Positions 5,630 through 10,774 of a stretch of 10,774 nucleotides of DNA are shown here, piece after piece. Origin of the DNA: Deltaproteobacteria bacterium (GTDB lineage: Bacteria; UBA10199; DSSB01); the NCBI GenBank assembly GCA_020440745.1, contig JAGRNM010000030.1:1-10774 (forward strand), read 5' to 3'. The notes below the pieces were generated by a model. The model made no database searches. It worked only from the letters and a program-made list of their open reading frames with translations, and was not told the origin of the DNA. Each line of letters starts with the position of its first letter. Position 1 is the stretch's first letter. The position numbers were made by a program, and so were the translations under genes.

Positions 5630-6781
5630 ATGTTTTGGGAGATCATCATCCTTAGCCTGGTTTTGGTATTATTAATTCTTTACCTCTTTTGGGAGCGTAA
5701 GCATCACCAGGACCAGCTTGTTCGTCTGTCTCCAGGACAGGATAGTTTACAGCTCATGGGCCAGCAGGTGGAGGGTTTGCGGGAGCAAATGCGTGCCCAC
5801 TTGGAATCCAGCGCCAGCCTCCTACAAAAACAAATTTCTGACCTTAATAGTAGAGTCAACGAAGGTCTTACTAGTTCCGCTGGGCTTTTAAACGAAGGCC
5901 ATAAAAATGTCGGCGAACGCTTAGACCGAGCTGCTAAGGTTATTGGAGAATTACAAAAACAACTGGGCTCGCTCCAAGAAAGTCACGAAGAACTTAGGGG
6001 ACTTAAAAGAGATTTTAGTGATTTTAAAGAGATTTTTAAAAGTCCTAAACTTAGGGGTAATTTTGGGGAGATGCTTTTAGAGCAATTGCTTAGCCAAGTC
6101 TTGCCACCGGATGCTTTTACTTTGCAATATGCCTTTTCTAACCAAGAAAAAGTAGATGCCATTATTCGCCAGGGAGAGCGTTTGGTAAGTGTGGATGCTA
6201 AGTTTCCCCTAGAAAATTTTAGTCGTTATCTTAAGGCTGAGTCTCAAGAAGAAAAAAACGAAGCTAAAAAGAACTTTGTCAACGATGTTAAAAAGCATGT
6301 GGAAAGTATTCATAACAAATACATACGCCCTAATGAAGGTACCTATGACTTTGCCTTGATGTATATCCCAGCAGAAAATGTCTATTACGAAATTTTAATC
6401 CGGGACGAAATGGGAGCAGCTAGTGCTACAGAACACCGCTTAAGGGATTTTTGTTTTAAAAAGCGGGTCCTGCCCGTCAGTCCTAATACCTTTTATGTCT
6501 ACTTAAACACCTTGGCCTTAGGACTTAAGGGGATGCGTATCGAAAAACAATCCCGAGAGATTTTGGAAAAACTCAGTCGTTTGTCTAGAGATTTAATTAA
6601 ATTAGAAGAAGCCTTGCGTAAGACAGGTTTGCATCTGGGAAATGCCCAAGGAGCTTGGGAAGAGGCTAACAAACGTTTAGATCGTTTTTCGGGACAAATG
6701 GAAAAGCTTGTAGGACAAGGAGAGGAGAAGAGCCTTGAGATTCCTCAAGACTCTAAGGAAGCTTTAAGTTTGGTTCGTTAA
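5630..6781 (+). CDS. rmuC: RmuC-family DNA recombination/genome-maintenance protein
   Basis: 383 residues. RmuC proteins limit inversion at short inverted repeats in E. coli and carry a predicted PD-(D/E)xK nuclease-like core. Here residues 4-20 form one N-terminal membrane helix, followed by a basic stop-transfer segment (WERKHH). About 40-135 is a coiled coil. The core begins at LRGNFGEMLLEQLL (141-154), with Glu147. VDAII (175-179, Asp176) and VSVDAKFPLENF (187-198, Asp189 and Lys191) fit the D...DxK nuclease signature. MYIPAE (244-249) and RVLPVSPNTFYVYL (279-292) are further RmuC hallmarks. A short coiled coil ends the protein. The start puts the membrane helix at the extreme N-terminus as usual; its ribosome site is weak. 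ppsR follows 32 bases later on the same strand, so the two may share a transcript. Anchoring to the inner membrane with the nuclease-like part in the cytoplasm is inferred from the helix. Confidence 0.93.
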   Translation: MFWEIIILSLVLVLLILYLFWERKHHQDQLVRLSPGQDSLQLMGQQVEGLREQMRAHLESSASLLQKQISDLNSRVNEGLTSSAGLLNEGHKNVGERLDRAAKVIGELQKQLGSLQESHEELRGLKRDFSDFKEIFKSPKLRGNFGEMLLEQLLSQVLPPDAFTLQYAFSNQEKVDAIIRQGERLVSVDAKFPLENFSRYLKAESQEEKNEAKKNFVNDVKKHVESIHNKYIRPNEGTYDFALMYIPAENVYYEILIRDEMGAASATEHRLRDFCFKKRVLPVSPNTFYVYLNTLALGLKGMRIEKQSREILEKLSRLSRDLIKLEEALRKTGLHLGNAQGAWEEANKRLDRFSGQMEKLVGQGEEKSLEIPQDSKEALSLVR

Positions 6782-6802
6782 CTCAATCCATATGTTATCA
6801 AT

Positions 6803-6807
6803 AAGGA
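6803..6807 (+). promoter_or_regulatory. Shine-Dalgarno of ppsR
   Basis: AAGGA (6803-6807) lies 6 bases before ATG 6814, in the 32-base rmuC-ppsR gap. No terminator or separate promoter is evident there, which supports co-transcription. Confidence 0.6.
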
Positions 6808-6813
6808 ATACCT

Positions 6814-7620
6814 ATGAAAGAAAGTTATCAAGTTTTTGCAGTCAGTGATGTCACTGGTGAAATGGCTATGAATGTGGCCTTTGCCGCTATGAGACAGTTT
6901 AAAGTAGAAAACGTTAGTATCGTACGCAAACCCCATACCCGAGATTTAGAGCGTATCGAGGCCGTGGTTCAAGAAGCTAAGCGTAAGCATGCGATTATTC
7001 TTTTTACTTTTGTAGGCAAAGAGCTTCGTCAACAGTTTGCCGAGGTAGCCGATCAACATAAGGTAGTGGCTGTTGATTTGATGGGACCGGTGATGGATGT
7101 TTTTAGTAATTTTTTTCATACCTCTCCTAGCAGCGAGCCAGGTTTAAAATATAAACAAACAGCTGAGTATTTTAAGCGTCAGGAGTCCATTGAGTTTACG
7201 GTTAAGCACGACGATGGGATGGGTTTGGATACTTTGCATGAAGCTGACTTGGTCTTGGTTGGGATTTCTCGCACTTCTAAGACTCCTTTAAGCATTTATC
7301 TTTCTTATCGTGGCTATAAAGTAGCTAATGTGCCCATTGTAAGAGGAGTTCCTATTCCTAAAGAGTTGGCTTCTTTGCCTAGGGGTAGCTTAGTGGGTTT
7401 AACGATTAATCCTTCTAAATTAGTAGAGCTTAGGGAGAGTCGTTTAATGAAGTTAGGTAGGCCTTTGAGCGAAGAATACGCTAGCTTTGAGCGGATTGGA
7501 GAGGAGCTTAAGTACTGCCGACAGATTTTTGACGAACTAGGTAGCCCGCCGGTCATTGATGTGACAGGTAAGGCAATTGAAGAAATTGCCACTGAGGTTC
7601 TATTGCAGATGGGTAAGTAG
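6814..7620 (+). CDS. ppsR: Pyruvate, water dikinase / PPDK regulatory protein (kinase-pyrophosphorylase)
   Basis: 268 residues, the standard length for the DUF299 (PpsR/RP1) family. These bifunctional enzymes inactivate PEP synthase or pyruvate phosphate dikinase by ADP-dependent phosphorylation of a threonine near the catalytic histidine, and reactivate it by phosphate-dependent removal. Diagnostic motifs are VSDVTGEMA (10-18), the family P-loop GISRTSKTPLSIYLS (150-164), ANVPIVRGVPIP (171-182), GLTINPSKL (195-203) and the end motif IDVTGKAIEEIA (248-259). The target kinase gene is not in the window, so which dikinase is controlled is unknown. The stop lies 2 bases from the stop of nadK on the other strand, so no separate terminator fits between them. 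Co-transcription with rmuC is likely but has no known functional meaning. Confidence 0.94.
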   Translation: MKESYQVFAVSDVTGEMAMNVAFAAMRQFKVENVSIVRKPHTRDLERIEAVVQEAKRKHAIILFTFVGKELRQQFAEVADQHKVVAVDLMGPVMDVFSNFFHTSPSSEPGLKYKQTAEYFKRQESIEFTVKHDDGMGLDTLHEADLVLVGISRTSKTPLSIYLSYRGYKVANVPIVRGVPIPKELASLPRGSLVGLTINPSKLVELRESRLMKLGRPLSEEYASFERIGEELKYCRQIFDELGSPPVIDVTGKAIEEIATEVLLQMGK

Positions 7621-7622
7621 CT

Positions 7623-8486
7623 TTATAAAATAGCTTTCAGACTTTTACCTGTATTACTGATTTCTACTCGTTCTCCATAAGGGACAGGGACTTCGTAGTT
7701 ACCATCCATATAGAGTGCGCTTTGACGCATGGTAGGGACAAGAATTAACTTTTGTTTTTTATTCAAAAGACCTTTTTTTAATTTAAATTGATTTTTTTTA
7801 ATTTCTAGGGGTTCGCGTACTAGGTATTGAAAATTAGGATCATCCACCGGGCGTTTTTTTCCTCCTGCAGAAGAAATAGCAGCTGTACTGCCGGTACCTG
7901 TTGCTACCCAAAGGCCAGAACTTTTATGTTCTTCTTTTTCTTTGCCAATTTGGATTTGATAGCGACTAGTCCCACCGGGGCTGGTGTTAGCAAATAGGAC
8001 TTCGTTAAGGATTTTATAGGGCAGGATCTTTTTACCTAATTTAATTTTTAATCTGGGGATTTTTTTAGCTTTTAATTGGTCGGTCATTAAATCTACAAGG
8101 ACACTTAAAAAAGTTTCTTTAGTAGCACGACAAAGAGCTCCTGTTGAGTCATTAGGAGCGGCATTAAGTCCTAATAAGACAGATTGTTCAACCAAATGAC
8201 TAGTTTCTAAAAAAGTCCCATCTCCACCTATCGTGACAATTAAGTCGACCTTAGGACATTTTTTTAAGTCTTTTCGGTAAGAGCTTTGTACTTCTAAACC
8301 CAATAATTCTAAGGTGCGATAAGCGCTTTCTAGACTAGCTTGGTGGGCTTCATAAATAGGTTTCCACATGGCAGCGCTTTGATGCTTTTGTTTTAAGAGT
8401 TTAATATAAAAAGGATCGCGCTTTTCTAAGACATGGAGCTGATAGCGGGGTTTGTTATAGACTAGTAAGACTTTGTCAATTTTCAT
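7623..8486 (-). CDS. nadK: NAD kinase, NADK2-like (mitochondrial-type) branch
   Basis: 287 residues. It phosphorylates NAD to NADP. The ATP/NAD-binding GGDGTFLE motif is at 87-94 and the second diagnostic motif NEVLF at 161-165. The Gly-rich loop SSGLWVATGTGSTA is at 189-202, with SAGG at 206-209 and DG at 261-262. Where ordinary bacterial NadK has G-x-N-x-G-x-L-G-F-L-T, this protein has GLNAAPNDSTGALC (106-119). From memory that resembles the NTDPERSEGHLC segment of human NADK2, and the TGTGS loop replaces the common T-P-T-G-S-T-A-Y. The assignment to the NADK2-like branch is therefore motif-based inference; NAD kinase itself is firm. The ATG overlaps the nadD stop by 4 bases (ATGA, 8483-8486), implying coupled translation. 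Nothing important appears truncated. Confidence 0.92.
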   Translation of the reverse strand: MKIDKVLLVYNKPRYQLHVLEKRDPFYIKLLKQKHQSAAMWKPIYEAHQASLESAYRTLELLGLEVQSSYRKDLKKCPKVDLIVTIGGDGTFLETSHLVEQSVLLGLNAAPNDSTGALCRATKETFLSVLVDLMTDQLKAKKIPRLKIKLGKKILPYKILNEVLFANTSPGGTSRYQIQIGKEKEEHKSSGLWVATGTGSTAAISSAGGKKRPVDDPNFQYLVREPLEIKKNQFKLKKGLLNKKQKLILVPTMRQSALYMDGNYEVPVPYGERVEISNTGKSLKAIL

Positions 8487-9040
8487 GGTTGATTCTTTGT
8501 TTTGGGGTTTTGATAGAGTTTTTTCTGTCTTATATAAGCTTCTATAGTGGGGACAACTAAATTTTCTAGACTTTCTTTTTTTTTGGCCTTTTCTCGTACT
8601 TGAGTGGAACTTAAAGGGGGAAAATCAGAAAGCATTTGAGGGGCACGGGCTAGTTTTTCAAACTTAATTAATTTTTTTAAAGTCTTGGCTTCTTTCCATT
8701 GATCCACTTCTTTCAAAAGATCACTGCCTAAAATCCAAGTAAACTTTGCTTGAGGGTAGGCCTCCTTTAAGGCTCTTACCGTGTCAATGGTATAGCCACT
8801 TAGGTTTTTTTCTAAATCCAAAATTTTGACTTTAGAAAAGTCCTTAAAGCTGATTTTGCACATTTTGAGTCGGTCTTTAAAAGGACTTTGTTGATTTTTA
8901 AAGGCGTGTTGATAGTTGGGAAGTATCCAGACTTCGTCATAATTTTTTAGTAGGTATAGGACAACAGCCATGTGTCCTAAATGGGGTGGATCAAAGGATC
9001 CTCCAAAAAGGGCGATGTTTTTGCTTGGTTTTTTAAGCAT
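8483..9040 (-). CDS. nadD: Nicotinate-nucleotide adenylyltransferase
   Basis: 185 residues, at the short end for NadD. It adenylates nicotinate mononucleotide with ATP to form deamido-NAD in NAD synthesis. The nucleotidyltransferase motif GGSFDPPHLGH (13-23) carries the catalytic HxGH-like pair His20 and His23. SGYTIDTV (81-88), LGSDLLKEVDQW (104-115) and the C-terminal SSTQVREK (144-151, family ISSTxIR) are all present. The stretch that normally reads like R-P-G-Y is degenerate here (LARAPQM, 130-136). The TGA stop overlaps the nadK ATG, so both are made from one message and act in the same pathway. No strong Shine-Dalgarno precedes the ATG. A 61-base gap separates it from the divergent glycosylase gene. 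Confidence 0.95.
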   Translation of the reverse strand: MLKKPSKNIALFGGSFDPPHLGHMAVVLYLLKNYDEVWILPNYQHAFKNQQSPFKDRLKMCKISFKDFSKVKILDLEKNLSGYTIDTVRALKEAYPQAKFTWILGSDLLKEVDQWKEAKTLKKLIKFEKLARAPQMLSDFPPLSSTQVREKAKKKESLENLVVPTIEAYIRQKKLYQNPKTKNQP

Positions 9041-9062
9041 AAGAGACTTTTAAAGAAAAAAG

Positions 9063-9078
9063 CCTTGTCGGAGCAAGG
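9063..9078. terminator. Hairpin with T-runs in the nadD-udg divergent gap
   Basis: CCTTG (9063-9067) pairs with CAAGG (9074-9078), with a possible extra T-G pair. Read on the minus strand, the stem is followed by CTTTTTTCTTT, the look of an intrinsic terminator, and it sits just before nadD rather than after a gene. On the plus strand it is followed by AGGATCTTTTT and covers part of an AAGGAGG sequence (9075-9081). It may be a leader attenuator or a chance structure. Confidence 0.35.
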
Positions 9079-9101
9079 AGGATCTTTTTAATAAGCGATG
9101 G

Positions 9102-9833
9102 ATGTCTTTATTAAAGCAAAAATTACAGGCCTTGCAATTGGCGGGTTACCAAGAATTTTTTTTAGGGCACGAGCCCCAAAAAAGCAATCCCCAGCAGTCT
9201 AAAAAGGAGGAAAGCAGCTTCATGGTCAAGGACTTAGCTTATCATTTAGAGGGTATAAAAAAAGAATTAGGAGATTGTCAGCGTTGTCGTCTGGCTAAGA
9301 CAAGAACCAACTTAGTCTTTGGTGTGGGTAATCCTAAGGCTGAGCTTATGTTTATTGGTGAAGCCCCAGGTAGGGATGAGGATAAGAAAGGAGAACCTTT
9401 TGTGGGTAGGGCAGGCCAGCTTTTAACTAAAATGATTGAAGCCATGGGCTATACTCGTTCGGAGGTTTACATTGCCAATGTCATTAAGTGTCGTCCTCCA
9501 GAAAATCGTAATCCTGCTCCTGATGAAGTAGAAACTTGTGAACCTTTTTTACTTAAACAAATTGAAGTCATTAAGCCTAAGGTCATCGTAGCCTTGGGTA
9601 CTTATGCTATGCAGGCCTTATTATTAAGTGATGAACCTATTGGAAGGCGTAGGGGGTCTTTATTAAAGTGGCCTAATTTGACGGTGAAAGCTAAGTTTGA
9701 AACAGCTCTGGATTTAGAGAGTATTGATTTGATGGCTACTTATCACCCGGCTTTTTTGTTGCGCAATGCTTCGATGAAAAAAGTGGTATGGGAAGATTTA
9801 CAAAAGGTGATGGAAAGGCTTAAAAAACCTTAA
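9102..9833 (+). CDS. udg: Uracil-DNA glycosylase, family 4 (iron-sulfur)
   Basis: 243 residues. It excises uracil from DNA and starts base-excision repair. The four cluster cysteines are visible: C59 and C62 (CQRC), C130 (VIKCRPP) and C146 (ETCEPF), as expected for a [4Fe-4S] family 4 enzyme. Motif A, GEAPGRDED, is at 86-94. EPFVGRAGQLL (98-108) and YIANVIKCRPPENRNP (123-138) follow, and the C-terminal motif HPAFLLRN is at 215-222. A short insertion (about 195-209) precedes that last motif. The start is uncertain: ATG 9102 has an AAGGAGG 20 bases upstream, which is too far, whereas the in-frame ATG at 9222 (Met41) has GGAGG at the right distance. The first 40 residues resemble the N-terminal helix seen in some longer family members, so the long form is kept. 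It meets the phospholipase gene tail to tail, 6 bases apart. Confidence 0.93.
   Translation: MSLLKQKLQALQLAGYQEFFLGHEPQKSNPQQSKKEESSFMVKDLAYHLEGIKKELGDCQRCRLAKTRTNLVFGVGNPKAELMFIGEAPGRDEDKKGEPFVGRAGQLLTKMIEAMGYTRSEVYIANVIKCRPPENRNPAPDEVETCEPFLLKQIEVIKPKVIVALGTYAMQALLLSDEPIGRRRGSLLKWPNLTVKAKFETALDLESIDLMATYHPAFLLRNASMKKVVWEDLQKVMERLKKP
9206..9210 (+). promoter_or_regulatory. Internal Shine-Dalgarno, alternative udg start
   Basis: GGAGG (9206-9210) lies 11 bases before an in-frame ATG at 9222. A start here would give a 203-residue glycosylase that keeps all four cluster cysteines and every catalytic motif. It may be the main start or a second one. Confidence 0.4.
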
Positions 9834-9839
9834 CAAAGC

Positions 9840-10757
9840 TTAAATAGCATCAGTGATTAGGGGCAAATCCACCGGTTGATAGAGTCCTTCTTTAAAACTA
9901 GTTCTTATTTTTGTAATTAATTGATTGGTTTTTTCTTCGTTGATTAAGTCTAGTCTTTGGTAGCGTTTGAGGTCCTGGACGATTTCTTTAGCATAGAGTA
10001 GTTTTAGTTTTCCTGAAGGATCAGCTCTAAGAACGCGGGATTTTTTAGGGTTTTTTAAAAATTCAATGACTACTTCGAGACAGAGTTTTTTAAATTCCTC
10101 AACCTCACTTATTTTAAGTTCATAAATCGAACGCTTAGAGAGTAATTCGCTGGCTCTTCTCCAGCGTTTCATTCTTTGCAAAAGAAGCAGGCTATTAAAA
10201 ATTCTCTTATTGGTTTTAAAGCTAAATAATGTCCTTTTGAGATGGCTTTGCAAAAAATCATCTAGATCTAAGTATTCAGATTCGCTGAGTTCTCCTAAGG
10301 TCTGCCAAACTTTGGGGTCCATTTTTTCGTCAAAACGCATTTCCCAATAAGTATGTTTAAGGGTGCGGTGTTTGTAACTAAAGATAATTTTATAGGGGAC
10401 ATAAAAGTTATGGGCAACGGTATCTACTGCTAGATGGCTTAGGTAGCCGTAGATAAAAGTTTTTTCTCGGTCTGTTTGGGCTTTGTCTAAAAGATCAAAG
10501 GCTACCTTCCAGTTGTGGCAATGGTAGAGTTCTCCAGCATATTTTTTTCCCAAAATAATATCAGCGGCAATTGTGCCGTAGAGAAAAACCTGGGGATTGG
10601 TCCCCAAAAGACTAGCAATTTGAGGGTGTAGGCTTTTTAACTGCTCCAAAACACTCAGGGCGTAGCTCATGTGAGCTCCCGGTCCCCAGGCATAGAGGGT
10701 TTCTGGGATCATGAGGCCTAGCAGCAGGAGTATTGTTGTGTATAAAATTAACTTCAC
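9840..10757 (-). CDS. Exported zinc-dependent phospholipase C family protein
   Basis: 305 residues from a GTG. Residues 1-23 are a signal peptide (hydrophobic core LILYTTILLLLGLMI, likely cut after LYA), leaving Trp24 as the mature N-terminus. In Bacillus cereus-type PLC the N-terminal Trp itself binds zinc. The other expected ligands appear in order: His29, Asp66 (GTIAADI), His79 or His81 (YHCHNW), His108 and Asp112 (HxxxD), His116, then His135 and Glu139 (HxxxE). This is a near-complete trinuclear zinc site, so an active phosphodiesterase on phospholipids is plausible, in the periplasm or outside the cell. Residues about 160-305 are a charged helical extension of unknown role. The reading frame stays open upstream to the window edge (FIKSLV precedes the GTG) and no Shine-Dalgarno is visible before the GTG, so the true start may lie beyond. 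The substrate is not shown. Confidence 0.85.
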   Translation of the reverse strand: MKLILYTTILLLLGLMIPETLYAWGPGAHMSYALSVLEQLKSLHPQIASLLGTNPQVFLYGTIAADIILGKKYAGELYHCHNWKVAFDLLDKAQTDREKTFIYGYLSHLAVDTVAHNFYVPYKIIFSYKHRTLKHTYWEMRFDEKMDPKVWQTLGELSESEYLDLDDFLQSHLKRTLFSFKTNKRIFNSLLLLQRMKRWRRASELLSKRSIYELKISEVEEFKKLCLEVVIEFLKNPKKSRVLRADPSGKLKLLYAKEIVQDLKRYQRLDLINEEKTNQLITKIRTSFKEGLYQPVDLPLITDAI

Positions 10758-10774
10758 AAGAGATTTAATGAATG

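Noticed and set aside
7314..7592. Minus-strand frame inside ppsR
   Set aside because: The sense frame is a full-length, motif-complete DUF299 protein; the antisense product is Ser/Leu-rich noise.
9098..9100. ATG four bases before the udg start, in another frame
   Set aside because: It leads into a frame without glycosylase motifs, while the frame from 9102 carries all of them.

Overview
The window is chromosomal sequence from a moderately AT-rich Gram-negative bacterium. A cytoplasmic NagZ-type peptidoglycan-recycling enzyme, an Opp/Dpp-type permease, RmuC, the PpsR/RP1 pyruvate-dikinase regulator and an exported zinc-dependent phospholipase C suggest a proteobacterial or 'deltaproteobacterial'-type lineage (Desulfobacterota, Bdellovibrionota or relatives). 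That placement is inference from gene content. There are no rRNA or tRNA genes, insertion sequences, CRISPR arrays or phage genes.

Layout. Bases 1-77 encode the C-terminal tail of an oligopeptide/dipeptide ABC permease, followed closely by nagZ (102-1199), so muropeptide uptake and recycling may be coupled. A 194-base spacer with several AT-rich inverted repeats leads into two co-directional genes of unknown function (1394-2926 and 2968-5235). They encode large, Gln/Glu/Lys/Ala-rich, mostly helical proteins with no cysteine, no signal peptide and no membrane segment; they are the least explained part of the window. A glutaredoxin gene (5242-5481, minus) meets them tail to tail. A 148-base divergent spacer separates it from rmuC (5630-6781), which is followed 32 bases later by ppsR (6814-7620).

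The minus-strand pair nadD (8483-9040) and nadK (7623-8486) overlaps by four bases (ATGA) and forms a small NAD(P) operon: NadD makes the dinucleotide and NadK phosphorylates NAD to NADP. The NadK has motifs of the mitochondrial NADK2-like branch rather than the usual bacterial form. Divergent from nadD is a family 4 (iron-sulfur) uracil-DNA glycosylase (9102-9833). It meets, tail to tail, an exported zinc-dependent phospholipase C (9840-10757, minus) whose start may lie at or just beyond the right edge.

The genome appears compact: three convergent gene pairs are separated by only 6, 2 and 6 bases. Most genes are housekeeping (wall recycling, redox, DNA maintenance, carbon-flux control, NAD synthesis, DNA repair). 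The best candidate for something undescribed is the cysteine-free two-gene unit at 1394-5235.
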